Source: a virus
Strand: one strand, 5' to 3'
Virus record (IMG/VR): IMGVR_UViG_3300037010_000818
Location: 1-22,316 of that record
Length of the DNA stretch: 22,316 bases
In this document: in pieces, positions 1-7,866 of the stretch
Layout of the letters: every line of letters starts with the position of its first letter
Position numbering within the stretch: the first letter of the stretch is position 1
The notes under the pieces: model-generated
Told to the model about the DNA's origin: nothing
What the model saw: only the letters and a program-made list of their open reading frames with translations
Database searches by the model: none
Made by a program: the position numbers and the translations under genes

Positions 1-2
1 GT

Positions 3-863
3 ACATCGGTTAACATCGGACCAGAGCAAGGCTTCATCTACTTCTACAAGAAGGTGAATGGTGTATGGGTCGACAAGACAAAAGACTTGCTAAGTGATAC
101 CGCTGGTTGTGTAACGCCACGCAAGCTACTGGTTGCAGATTTCAACGGCGATGGTATCCCCGATATCTATGCCGCTTGCCATGGTTCGGAATTTGGACCT
201 ACTGCGACCTGGCCTGGTGAACACCAGCGAATCATCTTGAGCCAGATAGATGGTACGTACAAAAACATCCGACTCGATCTGAACTGCTACTGTCACACTG
301 CCACTGCAGCTGACCTGAACAACGATGGCACTATCGATATCCTCACTAGTGACATCCTCTCGGCGAATGCCGGCAAGCAAGCTAACATGGTGTTGTTTAA
401 TGATGGGCAAGGTAACTTCACCATCAAGACTCCATCGATCAACACCGCAGCAAATCTGGAAGTGGTGAACAACACCAACTACTTCATGTCTTACTTTGAC
501 ATGGAACTGGTCGACATCAACGGTGACGGTAAGCTGGACCTGTTCCTCAGTGGAAGTGAGATGTATCATAACTCGTACATCCTGGCTGGTGACGGAAACG
601 GCAACTTTGACACCGTGCTTAAGAAATTCGACAAGACCGCAAATGATATACATGTCACTGACATCGTGTTCATTAATGGGACCCTATATGAACACCTCTA
701 TGTCAACAACACTAAGAGGGTTCAAGTTCGCAAGTACTCTAAGGACATGTCTACATATGAACTGGTCTTCGATGAAGACACCAGCGATTTCGTCTGGATC
801 ATGCCCTATGGCTCGACGATCGTTCCATATGACTCGACTTATGGCGTGACCATCAAGCAATAA
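3..863 (+). CDS. FG-GAP/VCBS-like repeat protein, 5' end outside window
   Basis: The reading frame is open from the left edge of the window, so the gene starts upstream; a GTG at 54 is only an internal Val codon. Three calcium-loop motifs of the form DxNxDGxxD are visible: DFNGDGIPD (138-164), DLNNDGTID (312-338) and DINGDGKLD (513-539). They are spaced as in FG-GAP/VCBS beta-propeller blades. Proteins of this kind are usually extracellular or virion-surface calcium-binding adhesins. In a phage the likeliest place is a tail fibre or capsid decoration, but that is inference. Trp is always TGG here and the stop is TAA. A strong terminator follows 14 bases after the stop. The repeat family is clear; the exact role is not. 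Confidence 0.8.
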   Translation, partial: TSVNIGPEQGFIYFYKKVNGVWVDKTKDLLSDTAGCVTPRKLLVADFNGDGIPDIYAACHGSEFGPTATWPGEHQRIILSQIDGTYKNIRLDLNCYCHTATAADLNNDGTIDILTSDILSANAGKQANMVLFNDGQGNFTIKTPSINTAANLEVVNNTNYFMSYFDMELVDINGDGKLDLFLSGSEMYHNSYILAGDGNGNFDTVLKKFDKTANDIHVTDIVFINGTLYEHLYVNNTKRVQVRKYSKDMSTYELVFDEDTSDFVWIMPYGSTIVPYDSTYGVTIKQ

Positions 864-876
864 TCAAACCACCAAC

Positions 877-905
877 AAAAAGGGAGCCAATGGCTCCCTT
901 TTTGC
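877..905. terminator. Bidirectional rho-independent terminator
   Basis: AGGGAGC (881-887) pairs with GCTCCCT (893-899) around a 5-base loop. A-rich sequence lies to the left and a T-run to the right, so it can work on both strands. It lies between the FG-GAP gene and the convergent minus-strand gene ending at 952. Confidence 0.85.
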
Positions 906-906
906 T

Positions 907-963
907 TTACAATAAGATGCACCAGAAAGATGCTACGTCTTTAGCGTAGCACTAGTTTACAAA
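907..963 (+). repeat. Repeated hairpin element, copy 1 (longest)
   Basis: This stretch holds a 7-bp hairpin, TGCTACG (931-937) with CGTAGCA (945-951), around a TCTTTAG loop. The left flank (907-930) recurs at 16812 and the right flank (952-963) recurs at 17060, so this copy contains both flanks. The right flank also encodes the last codons and the stop of the minus-strand gene 952-1224. There is no T-run after the stem, so it is not a standard terminator. Confidence 0.75.
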
Positions 964-1224
964 CTCTGCAACTTCTGGAAGACTTTCAGGTTCGATGATG
1001 CACTTTGCGGTAGGACAAACACGCCGGATCTTTGCTTCATCTATAGTTTCAAAGCCTACTAGCTTTCCGTCTTTAGTGATTAAATAAGACCGATCCCAAG
1101 TAGAAAAATAAAAATCTGGTTCTATGTCTTCGAGAAACTTCCAAGACTTGAAAGCCCTATCAAATTCTCTATACATTCCAGAAATCACTATAGCTACATT
1201 CTTTTTAGGACTATGTCTTTTCAT
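952..1224 (-). CDS. Short N-terminal paralogue of the glycosyltransferase-like gene at 1773-2570
   Basis: The 90-residue product aligns by eye with the first part of the 265-residue product of 1773-2570. Both share a hydrophobic start, then S/AGxYREF, then a W near position 28, then DxYFSTW, then RVC followed by an EP pair. The C-terminal two thirds, including the RPD and DVLFVG motifs of the longer protein, are missing. Its last codons and TAG stop lie inside the repeated hairpin element, which suggests that the gene was cut by a rearrangement there. No Shine-Dalgarno is evident before the ATG. CTAAATATAG on the minus strand (1268-1277) may be a weak late promoter. It is either a gene remnant or a stand-alone short protein. 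Confidence 0.6.
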   Translation of the reverse strand: MKRHSPKKNVAIVISGMYREFDRAFKSWKFLEDIEPDFYFSTWDRSYLITKDGKLVGFETIDEAKIRRVCPTAKCIIEPESLPEVAEFVN

Positions 1225-1284
1225 GAACTAATACACGGCTAAAGATTGCGTTATTTTTCTTGCTTGACTATATTTAGAAATCAC

Positions 1285-1761
1285 TTATGGTTTAGCCTCA
1301 ATATTAACGAAATCTCCTGAGTTAACCATGACATTAGATTTCTTGAGCTTAATTTCTACACTTGTAGGTATGACTGCCACTCTTTTTCTTTTAACGCGAG
1401 GCTTTGCATCAGTGTCATACAAGAAAATCTTTCCAATTATACGAGATACATAATCCAAATTGAATGTTTTCATGATAGGAGTAACTTTGTTCTTAGCACC
1501 AATACGAGCCATCTCGAATGACAATGGATAGCGATTACTAGATTTGTAGTACCAAAGATTAGCTACACTCAATAGCCAATTCACATCAACCTCTTCGGCC
1601 TCTGCATAATCCAAAACGAATGCAGTAATTTCAGATCCTTGAATGTTGTCGATGATAGTGAGGTACTTTTCTTTCTTATACTCGATCAACGTGAGGTATA
1701 AATGATTGGCTCTATCTTGCAACTCTTCAATGATCAATGGTGGGATATTTTTCTTAGCCAT
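1285..1761 (-). CDS. Hypothetical protein, 158 residues
   Basis: I do not recognise a family. The product is rich in Lys, Ile and hydrophobic residues, with an acidic helix-like stretch (AEAEEVDVNW) near the middle and a basic KPRVKRKR run near residue 120. No signal peptide or membrane segment is evident. It starts with ATG 10 bases after AAGGAC, and a GATAAATA box lies 23 bases upstream on the same strand, as expected for a T4-type late promoter. It sits between the two glycosyltransferase-like paralogues and shares their direction. The stop is TAA. Confidence 0.7.
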   Translation of the reverse strand: MAKKNIPPLIIEELQDRANHLYLTLIEYKKEKYLTIIDNIQGSEITAFVLDYAEAEEVDVNWLLSVANLWYYKSSNRYPLSFEMARIGAKNKVTPIMKTFNLDYVSRIIGKIFLYDTDAKPRVKRKRVAVIPTSVEIKLKKSNVMVNSGDFVNIEAKP

Positions 1762-1772
1762 CGAGGCCGTCC

Positions 1773-2570
1773 TTATTGTTTCAGATATTTATCGGCACTT
1801 TCCCTCATTTGTCTTAAGTACGCCAACTTGTGTTGGTACCAAACTTTTGACAAATGCTTCACTGCGGCGAAGTCTGTGATCCCTCTTGTGTTTGACCTAG
1901 CTACCACATACTCAATAGGCACCAACTCATTGATGCTTCTGATAGCAAGACCTGCTTTCGAAAACAATTCATAGAACATGTGGTGACCTTTGTTATTCTC
2001 GGTCTTTGACCACTCAAACCCTGACATCCTAAAAATAGATTCTGGCTTTCCAACAAATAAGACATCATTTACCGAAAGACCTGGTAGTCCGCCGCCATTG
2101 TCCAAGTCCATTAACGAGTTCGAATCCATTATGACTTGGCCAAACATATTAACTACGTAAACAGAATTCTCTTTTAGAGAGTCTAGTGCCTTACGTAGTT
2201 GTTCACCATCACAGTCAACTATGAGGTCTGGTCGGATGATGATAATCGCTTCATATTCGACATCCGAAAATTGAATCGCTGAGATTCCGCGTTTCATTCT
2301 ATGAAGCATCTTGTATTGTGGCGATAGGTTCGAGAATGCTTCTTGCGGTTCTACACAGACTCTTGCTAAGTTCTGCGTATTCAATTTGACTCTATCTACA
2401 GAAACTTCCTCATGGATTTCTATGCCTAACAGATGATTGACTTCATTAGTGGTCGTCCACGTCGAGAAGTAGAGGTCTACATCAGACCAAGCAAAAAATG
2501 GCCAAGTTTTGCAAGCTGTTTCAAATTCCCTATACTCGCCAGCAATAAGTAACGCAATTTTTTTCTCCAT
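1773..2570 (-). CDS. Putative glycosyltransferase-like protein
   Basis: The 265-residue product starts with a hydrophobic beta strand and AGEYREF, then has DLYFSTW near residue 32, IIIIRPDLIVD near residues 110-120, and DVLFVGKPE near residue 170. A central I-R-x-D element and a later D-hydrophobic-F-hydrophobic-G element are typical of a broad group of phage and capsule-synthesis proteins thought to be sugar transferases (WavE-like). This is family resemblance by eye only, with no catalytic assignment. It is transcribed divergently from the SprT-like gene. It may act with the nucleotide-sugar dehydrogenase at 15278 in altering surface sugars, but that is speculation. Confidence 0.45.
   Translation of the reverse strand: MEKKIALLIAGEYREFETACKTWPFFAWSDVDLYFSTWTTTNEVNHLLGIEIHEEVSVDRVKLNTQNLARVCVEPQEAFSNLSPQYKMLHRMKRGISAIQFSDVEYEAIIIIRPDLIVDCDGEQLRKALDSLKENSVYVVNMFGQVIMDSNSLMDLDNGGGLPGLSVNDVLFVGKPESIFRMSGFEWSKTENNKGHHMFYELFSKAGLAIRSINELVPIEYVVARSNTRGITDFAAVKHLSKVWYQHKLAYLRQMRESADKYLKQ
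1784..1791 (-). promoter_or_regulatory. Late-promoter-like box GATAAATA
   Basis: Read on the minus strand this is GATAAATA, one base from the T4 late consensus TATAAATA. It lies inside the 3' end of the upstream gene and 23 bases before the ATG at 1761. Confidence 0.45.
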
Positions 2571-2574
2571 AGTG

Positions 2575-2603
2575 TTTACATCACCTTTAAAGTTGTGTAT
2601 AAT
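2575..2603 (+). promoter_or_regulatory. Strong sigma70-type promoter for the SprT-like gene
   Basis: TTTACA (2575-2580), a 17-base spacer and TATAAT (2598-2603): five of six and six of six matches to consensus. An in-frame ATG at 2602 overlaps the -10 box and therefore cannot be the start on this transcript. This supports the ATG at 2638. Confidence 0.8.
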
Positions 2604-2637
2604 GACTCATCGGTTAAACAACTTGAAACCAAAAATC

Positions 2638-3387
2638 ATGAGTCAAGCTGAACTGATTGTTAAGTCCTTCGCAGAACAAACCATTGCCAAAATCGTCGAA
2701 TATGTTCGTACTACTTATTCGCCGAAGTTCGAACTCGAGACGACTTTGTCTTTCTCTGATAGCCGTAATCGTAGCTGGGGTGGTAGTCGTCGTGGTCGTC
2801 CTTTCATTAGCCTCTCGCTCTGCCACTATCTGCCTATGAGTGATAGCCACACCTTCAATGAATACAAGTCGTTCGCTGCCAGCAATGTTATCGGCACGGT
2901 GACCGGCACTTGGCAAAAATGTCTGACCGCTTTGATCGCTCATGAAATTGGTCACGCAGTTCAACATGCGGTCACCTCCCAAAACGTTCGTGAAGCTCTG
3001 GCCATTGGTCCAAATGACCACGCCGACTTCAAGTCCCATGGTGATGTTTGGCAGCGTATTTACACCGACCTTCGCAACAAGTTCGTAAATGACGTTTCAA
3101 TCGACTTCGCAACCGAAGTTGCTATCACTGCCAAGATCTCGAGTCGCGAGAAGCGTGATACCACTAAATCCGGTCGTGAAATCACTAAGACTACTAAAAA
3201 GAATGGTAAGATCTGGTACCATCGCTATTTCAAGAATGGCGTGTTCGTGGTCAAGTTCATCGAGAGTCCTGGTCGCTTCATCTGTGCTTGCACTAACGAC
3301 GATTCTTTCGACTACGAATATGTGAAGGACCAATACGGTTCCTATGTAACTTCGCTCAAAGCAGCTCGCGCCGAGTTCGGCATCTGA
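2638..3387 (+). CDS. SprT-like zinc metalloprotease
   Basis: The 249-residue product has the zinc-protease motif HEIGHAVQH (His102, Glu103, His106) and a third likely ligand in SHGDVW (His134). That is the HExxH...HGxxW arrangement of SprT/Spartan proteins. Spartan-type enzymes cleave proteins crosslinked to DNA; here that role is inference. The N-terminal 90 residues include a Ser/Arg/Gly-rich stretch. The C-terminal part is basic and may bind DNA, and it contains CAC (residues near 216) but no obvious zinc ribbon. The ATG at 2638 is chosen because the upstream ATG overlaps the -10 box; no clear Shine-Dalgarno is seen. It ends in TGA, 36 bases before the ligase ATG. That TGA must be a true stop, because readthrough would fuse it in frame to the ligase. 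Confidence 0.75.
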   Translation: MSQAELIVKSFAEQTIAKIVEYVRTTYSPKFELETTLSFSDSRNRSWGGSRRGRPFISLSLCHYLPMSDSHTFNEYKSFAASNVIGTVTGTWQKCLTALIAHEIGHAVQHAVTSQNVREALAIGPNDHADFKSHGDVWQRIYTDLRNKFVNDVSIDFATEVAITAKISSREKRDTTKSGREITKTTKKNGKIWYHRYFKNGVFVVKFIESPGRFICACTNDDSFDYEYVKDQYGSYVTSLKAARAEFGI

Positions 3388-3423
3388 GATACAATTCATC
3401 AATTACGATTTCGGAGAAATCAA

Positions 3424-4821
3424 ATGAAAAGCTTTGTCAATGCCTTGAAGATTTGCGAATCAACCAATGGCACTGGTAGCGATGCTATCAAGCAAGAAGC
3501 TATTGGCAACCTGAGCGAAGATGGCAAACGCCTCATGGTGGAAATGTTCTCCATCTTCCGAGTCTTCGGTGTGAAGAAATATGATGCGCCGACTGAATAC
3601 GCGATTACCGATGAATCTGCGATCGTCTTCTTCAAACTGCTTGACAACCTGCATGAACGTCATCTGACCGGCAATGCGGCTCGTACCGCGGTCACCAACG
3701 CTCTGTCACAATACACCGAAGAGACGGCCAAGTATCTGGCGCGTGTTCTCGACAAGGATGCTAAAGCGGGCTTCAGTGAATCGACCGTGAACAAAGTCTT
3801 CCCTGGTCTGGTACCGGTGTTCAAAGCTATGAAGGGCGAGAAGATCGAAGACAAGAAGAAGAAGGGCAAGGATGGCAAGATCACCACCGAACCGTTTGAC
3901 TTCAAAAAGAAGATCGGCTTCCCGTGCCGTGTTGAAATCAAACACGATGGCCTGCGTTCGATCGTGTTCTCTGGCAATCCGGTTCTGTACTTCTCATATG
4001 AAGGCCGTCTTCAAGAACAGTGGAATGGTCTGTTCGATGACGAAGTGAATGCCTTGGCCACTGCTCATGGTGGTCCTATTATCGTCGATGCTGAAGTCGA
4101 AGGCAACAACTTCCTGGAAACGATTCGCGCTAAGAAGGCTGGCAACGATCTTGGCAAGGACAATCTGCGTCTGAAGGTGTTCGACATCCTGACTCGTGAA
4201 GAGTGGGACACCGAAACCTGTGCTCGCAAGCAAAATGAACGTTCTGACTACGTCACCACGCTGCTTAACAAGACCAATCCGACCAAGATCGTTCAGACTC
4301 ATTTCGCGATCTGTAAGGATCTGGAAGAGCTGAAGACATTCCACGCCAAGGCTGTTGAAGATGGCTACGAAGGCACGATGGTCAAGGTCATCGATGGCGT
4401 GTACGAATGGAAGCGTTCCAAGTTCTGGTTCAAGTGGAAGCCCGTGATCACTGTCGACCTGGAAATCGTAGACTTTTACGAAGGCAAGAAAGGCACCAAG
4501 AACGAAGGCACTCTTGGCGGCTTGGTTCTGAAAGGCACCGACGAAAATGGCCAGAAGATCAAGACGGATTGCGGTGGTTTCAAGGTTCGTGGCGGCCTGC
4601 TTGATGACTGGATGATGTCAATCGGTATCGACCTGAAAGACAATGACGTGATCAGTCAAGTGCGTGATTACATCTGGAATCACAAAGCCGAGTTCATCGG
4701 TAAGATTGTAGAAATTGAAGGTCAAGAACTGACCTTGGCTGAAGGCGAAACTGAACTATACTCTATTCGTTTCCCTCAAGTCAAGTTGTTCCGCACTGAC
4801 AAGGATTACGCAAAGAAGTAA
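3424..4821 (+). CDS. ATP-dependent DNA ligase (T4 gp30-like)
   Basis: This protein seals nicks in DNA by way of a lysyl-AMP intermediate. The 465-residue length is close to that of T4 ligase. The nucleotidyltransferase motifs occur in order: motif I EIKHDGLR with Lys173 as adenylation site; a YEGR element; VDAEVEG (motif IIIa region); EGTMVK (motif IV); and FWFKWKP (motif V). An OB-fold follows (DLEIVDFYEGKKGT). A Lys-rich linker (KKKKGKDG region) lies just before motif I. The Shine-Dalgarno CGGAG precedes the ATG by 7 bases. It forms a probable early operon with the SprT-like gene. The stop is TAA. The family is certain; the subgroup is less so. Confidence 0.93.
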   Translation: MKSFVNALKICESTNGTGSDAIKQEAIGNLSEDGKRLMVEMFSIFRVFGVKKYDAPTEYAITDESAIVFFKLLDNLHERHLTGNAARTAVTNALSQYTEETAKYLARVLDKDAKAGFSESTVNKVFPGLVPVFKAMKGEKIEDKKKKGKDGKITTEPFDFKKKIGFPCRVEIKHDGLRSIVFSGNPVLYFSYEGRLQEQWNGLFDDEVNALATAHGGPIIVDAEVEGNNFLETIRAKKAGNDLGKDNLRLKVFDILTREEWDTETCARKQNERSDYVTTLLNKTNPTKIVQTHFAICKDLEELKTFHAKAVEDGYEGTMVKVIDGVYEWKRSKFWFKWKPVITVDLEIVDFYEGKKGTKNEGTLGGLVLKGTDENGQKIKTDCGGFKVRGGLLDDWMMSIGIDLKDNDVISQVRDYIWNHKAEFIGKIVEIEGQELTLAEGETELYSIRFPQVKLFRTDKDYAKK

Positions 4822-4826
4822 GACAG

Positions 4827-4834
4827 TATTTATA
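4827..4834 (-). promoter_or_regulatory. Late-promoter-like TATAAATA facing back into the ligase gene
   Basis: On the minus strand this reads as a perfect TATAAATA, five bases after the ligase stop. A transcript from it would be antisense to ligase. It also lies between the arms of a 6-bp inverted repeat, ACAGTA (4823-4828) and TACTGT (4842-4847), that may be a weak terminator. It could be a chance match. Confidence 0.3.
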
Positions 4835-4916
4835 AGAAAATTACTGTTCTTTAATATGAATCTGCAATGCTGCGCTCATAGGTGTAAATACTTCTGTAAC
4901 TTAACAGGAGAACACC

Positions 4917-5084
4917 ATGAGCGCCGCTGATAAAATCAGACTGCAACGTGAGAACGACAACCTCTTGGCAGTAATGTTGTATGCCTATGAAGAACCAAAA
5001 TTTCTACAGTATAATATAGGGTTTATAAAAGCTTGTTTTGAAGAATGGTATCGCAGTCACAAGAAGCTCTCTATGAGCACCTAG
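4917..5084 (+). CDS. Small hypothetical protein, 55 residues
   Basis: The ATG has a good Shine-Dalgarno (CAGGAG, 6 bases upstream). The product begins MSAADKIRLQRENDNLLAVM, a probable amphipathic helix, and has an aromatic middle (FLQYNIGFIKACFEEWYR). No family is recognised. The TAG stop is followed 12 bases later by the metallophosphoesterase ATG, so the two are probably cotranscribed. A GTAAATAC box at 4884-4891 is a possible late or middle promoter. Confidence 0.65.
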   Translation: MSAADKIRLQRENDNLLAVMLYAYEEPKFLQYNIGFIKACFEEWYRSHKKLSMST

Positions 5085-5096
5085 CAAAAGGATAAT

Positions 5097-5900
5097 ATGT
5101 TCCGTTATATCCGAGTGATGTCGGACTTACATCTTGAATTTGATACCTTCGATGTTCCGGTATTAGACACTGATAATGAGACTGTGCTGGTTCTTGCTGG
5201 CGATATTCACGTAAAGGACGGCGCAGAAAAATCTGGCTGGATGGCCAATCTCGCTCAACGCTTTTTCCACGTGATCCGAATCCTCGGAAATCACGAGCAT
5301 TATCGTTCGAGCCTGGATGTTACTCCAGACAAAATTAAAACTAGGCTCTTCGAGCAAAGTCTTACCAATGTAACCTTGCTTGACAACCAATTCATCGAGC
5401 TAGAATCCACTAAGGGGTGCGTTCGTTTTGTTGGCGGTACTATGTGGACCGACTTGAACAAGGGATGCCCCCACACTGTGTTCACTGTCCAGTGTGGCAT
5501 GAATGATTACAAATACATCCGCATCAACAAGTATGCACATAAGCTCCGTCCGTGCGATGTCTTGAACGAACACGCCAAATCGAAGGCAGCCTTTGAGGCA
5601 GCCCTTGATGGCTACACCGGAATCGCGGTGGCTATCTCGCATCATGCGCCGCATCAGATGAGTGTGGGTCCTGCTTTTCAAGATCAGTACTTGATGAATG
5701 GTGGCTATCGTTCAGACTTGAGTGAATTCATTTTGGATAGGCCGAGTTTGAAGTTCTGGTTTCATGGGCACATCCACAACGCCTCTGACTACATGATTGG
5801 TGACACTCGTGTGGTTTGCAATCCGAGAGGATATGCGCCAAATTATCTAGCACATGATTTCAATCCTGTGCTACGCTTTGATTTGGAAGAGCTGCAATAG
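5097..5900 (+). CDS. Calcineurin-like metallophosphoesterase
   Basis: The 267-residue product has the full set of dimetal phosphoesterase motifs: SDLHLEF (Asp10, His12), LAGDIH, GNHEHY, ISHHAPH and HGHIH. Such enzymes hydrolyse phosphomono- or diesters such as nucleotides, cyclic nucleotides or nucleic acid ends; the substrate here is unknown. No signal peptide is seen, so it is probably cytoplasmic. AAAGGA lies 6 bases before the ATG. It follows the 55-residue ORF directly and ends with TAG. Phages often carry a phosphoesterase of this type near ligase or kinase genes, so DNA- or RNA-end repair is a reasonable but untested guess. Confidence 0.88.
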   Translation: MFRYIRVMSDLHLEFDTFDVPVLDTDNETVLVLAGDIHVKDGAEKSGWMANLAQRFFHVIRILGNHEHYRSSLDVTPDKIKTRLFEQSLTNVTLLDNQFIELESTKGCVRFVGGTMWTDLNKGCPHTVFTVQCGMNDYKYIRINKYAHKLRPCDVLNEHAKSKAAFEAALDGYTGIAVAISHHAPHQMSVGPAFQDQYLMNGGYRSDLSEFILDRPSLKFWFHGHIHNASDYMIGDTRVVCNPRGYAPNYLAHDFNPVLRFDLEELQ

Positions 5901-6080
5901 CCATCGGCATAGACACTCCAGGCGGCGCCAGGGAGCGGAGTAGTTCAATGATCAATACATGACCAAACCGTATAGCATAAATGGCCCTATGACGTACCTT
6001 GGTGAAAAGGATTGTTAAGTCAAAGACACTGTTAGAGATACTCGACCAAACGTTGGATGGATTGAGAAGAGGAATGATGA
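5901..6080 (+). other. Gap with short overlapping ORFs, no confident gene
   Basis: After the phosphoesterase stop there is a GC-rich hairpin-forming stretch: ACTCC pairs with GGAGT around 5914-5942. A GGAG at 5937-5940 serves a four-codon ORF (ATG 5948). A 19-codon ORF starts at 5959. A frame open from GTG 6002 to TGA 6176 (58 codons) reads plausibly but overlaps the better-supported gene at 6081 and has no Shine-Dalgarno. The region may contain gene remnants. Confidence 0.3.
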
Positions 6081-6281
6081 ATGTTTACAGCCAAGAAGTT
6101 CGTACCGCATCTATTCATGCCTGGACATACAATAACTGGAGCGATAAAGCTTCACAATACTCATTTGGTGACGACTGAAGAGATGGAAGCTCTTTTAGAA
6201 GAGTTCAATCGAATCAATGACAACAGGCTTCCAAAGCCTGGCAATAATTTCAAAATACCAATTCTGGATAGGCTCGCCTGA
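6081..6281 (+). CDS. Small hypothetical protein, 66 residues
   Basis: The product starts MFTAKKFVPHLFMPG, then has a predicted helix TTEEMEALLEEFNRIND and ends NFKIPILDRLA. No family is recognised. GAGGA lies 7 bases before the ATG. The stop is TGA followed immediately by TAA, and that TAA is part of a GATAAATA late-promoter-like box for the next gene. Confidence 0.6.
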   Translation: MFTAKKFVPHLFMPGHTITGAIKLHNTHLVTTEEMEALLEEFNRINDNRLPKPGNNFKIPILDRLA

Positions 6282-6287
6282 TAAATA
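6280..6287 (+). promoter_or_regulatory. Late-promoter-like box GATAAATA
   Basis: One base from TATAAATA, 25 bases before the ATG at 6312. It overlaps the stop codons of the upstream gene. Confidence 0.5.
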
Positions 6288-6311
6288 GACGATAATACTC
6301 GGAGAAAAGCC

Positions 6312-6818
6312 ATGTCTTTTAACCTATTGAAACAATTAGATGAACTGCGGGATGATGAGTTATTCATTGCCGAAAGTGTGTTTGGCATTGGTGACATGCT
6401 CGCAGAAGATAAAGAAATTCTTTCGGAGAACGTTAAGAAATTTGTAGCTTGGGCACGCAACTTGCTTGATCGTCCTGTAGTCAATGTTTCTCAAATTGAA
6501 CGGGATCCTACAGTTGATGCTACAGAAGCGAAGCCTTTCGACGTAAAAGATGAGAAGGATGCATTTGCTAAACTGGCTCGCACTATTGCTGGTTTGATCT
6601 ACTTCATGAATAAGAATGTTGACGGTCATGCCAAACAGATGATTGCTAATAAGGTTCAAGGCGATAAACAGATTGATAAGTATGTGAAGTCATTTGGCGT
6701 AGATAAAGCTATGGATGTGATCAACAAAGTCGGCGCAGATTTGAAGACTAAGAATCGTTCTTACATCAAGAACTTGCTAACCAAGATCGAATCCTACTAC
6801 CAAATGAATCACGCTTAA
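6312..6818 (+). CDS. Hypothetical protein, 168 residues
   Basis: I do not recognise the family. The product is charged and mostly helical by composition, with Lys/Asp/Glu-rich segments, a hydrophobic segment TIAGLIYFMNK near residue 95 and a Lys-rich C-terminus. No catalytic motif is visible. GGAG lies 8 bases before the ATG. The late-type box just upstream suggests late expression and hence a structural or assembly role, but this is inference. The stop is TAA. Confidence 0.7.
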   Translation: MSFNLLKQLDELRDDELFIAESVFGIGDMLAEDKEILSENVKKFVAWARNLLDRPVVNVSQIERDPTVDATEAKPFDVKDEKDAFAKLARTIAGLIYFMNKNVDGHAKQMIANKVQGDKQIDKYVKSFGVDKAMDVINKVGADLKTKNRSYIKNLLTKIESYYQMNHA

Positions 6819-6843
6819 TTGCGGAATTTCTAAGTTCTCAAAT

Positions 6844-6874
6844 GAACCGGAGTGATAGAATGTTACTTCGGTTC
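6844..6874 (+). other. Stem-loop after the 168-residue gene
   Basis: GAACCGGAGT (6844-6853) pairs with ACTTCGGTTC (6865-6874) over 10 bp including one G-T pair. No T-run follows. It may be a rho-independent-like or mRNA-stabilising 3' structure. Confidence 0.5.
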
Positions 6875-6959
6875 TCCATTCAAAATAAACACTTCATCTT
6901 CACCTTTTGGCGTCGCAGCAAATAAGCTGGCGTGCTAATTTCTAGTCAGTGACACTTAC

Positions 6960-7481
6960 ATGTTAGCGTTGATCGTAGCAAAAACCAAAAACAATGTAAT
7001 TGGTGTGAACAACACTTTGCCTTGGAAACAACGCAATGACCTTCAACGCTTCAAGTCCCTGACTATCGGTCATAACATGATCATGGGCCGCAAAACTTTC
7101 GAATCGTTTGGTGCTAAGCCTCTTCCAGACCGGGACCACTTCATCTTGACTAATGATTGGAGTTCCATTGAAAACAAATACAAGAGCATGTGGACTCAAG
7201 AGCAAGCTGACCGTGTCCATCACTTCGGCGAATTCGGCCAAACTCTAGAAGACTTCCTGAAAGCCAGTCAAGCTTTTGTTATTGGTGGCGCGCAGATTTA
7301 CCATCAATTCTTGCCATTCGCGGATGTTCTATACATTACCGAACTAGATGTCGAATTGACTGGTGATGCATTCTTTCCTGAGATTGATCCTTCTATGTGG
7401 AAGTTGATCGCTCAAGAAAGCTACAAAGCTGATGAGCGTAATCAGTATGACTATAAATTTTTAACTTATAAGAGGATTTGA
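6960..7481 (+). CDS. Dihydrofolate reductase
   Basis: The enzyme reduces dihydrofolate to tetrahydrofolate with NADPH, which supports thymidylate synthesis. The 173 residues carry the standard motifs: IVAKTKNNVIGVNNTLPW at the N-terminus, RNDLQRFKSLT with the substrate-binding acidic residue, MGRKTFES, PDRDHFILT, FVIGGAQIY (NADPH-binding Gly-Gly) and a DAFFPEID C-terminal strand. Length and order are typical. No good Shine-Dalgarno is seen before the ATG. It ends in TGA at the expected C-terminus (LTYKRI). Only one base separates this stop from the next ATG, so TGA is a real stop here and the two genes are coupled. Confidence 0.94.
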   Translation: MLALIVAKTKNNVIGVNNTLPWKQRNDLQRFKSLTIGHNMIMGRKTFESFGAKPLPDRDHFILTNDWSSIENKYKSMWTQEQADRVHHFGEFGQTLEDFLKASQAFVIGGAQIYHQFLPFADVLYITELDVELTGDAFFPEIDPSMWKLIAQESYKADERNQYDYKFLTYKRI

Positions 7482-7482
7482 T

Positions 7483-7824
7483 ATGGACCTAAGGACTGGC
7501 CGCTTTTTAAATATGCTATACGGTTTTGTAGGGCCGCTTAATGCAGCACAACAAGATCAAGTATGTAAGCACATTAGCACATTTGCTAAGAACTGTATAG
7601 CAAACGAAGATGGACGCCTTCTTGATGAAGCCCTCGAATATGCCAATGTTCGTATGCTACATGAGTATGTACTGGTAGCTTTGATTCGCCTAACCAGCAT
7701 TTATAGTGATCATCTACCGCACTTCAGTCGGGTAGTGAACCTTGGAGCCAATGAGCTCCTCAAAGCCGGAATTGATGTTGAAGAGGCGCTAAGACCATTT
7801 GATGGTGGCACAATCATCGAATAA
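7483..7824 (+). CDS. Hypothetical protein, 113 residues
   Basis: The product looks all-helical, with three Cys/His-containing segments but no clear metal-site spacing, and no known motif. Its GAGGA Shine-Dalgarno lies inside the end of the DHFR gene and the ATG follows that gene's stop by one base. It is therefore almost certainly translated from the same mRNA. The stop is TAA. Confidence 0.7.
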   Translation: MDLRTGRFLNMLYGFVGPLNAAQQDQVCKHISTFAKNCIANEDGRLLDEALEYANVRMLHEYVLVALIRLTSIYSDHLPHFSRVVNLGANELLKAGIDVEEALRPFDGGTIIE

Positions 7825-7866
7825 ATTTGTGCTTGCAACAAAGAATTTCTATGCGAAGCGCAGAAG

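Noticed and set aside
816-956. tRNA 3' end suggested by GCACCA near 919-924 and its copy at 16824
   Set aside because: No T-arm or acceptor-stem partner lies upstream in either copy; it is part of the repeated element.
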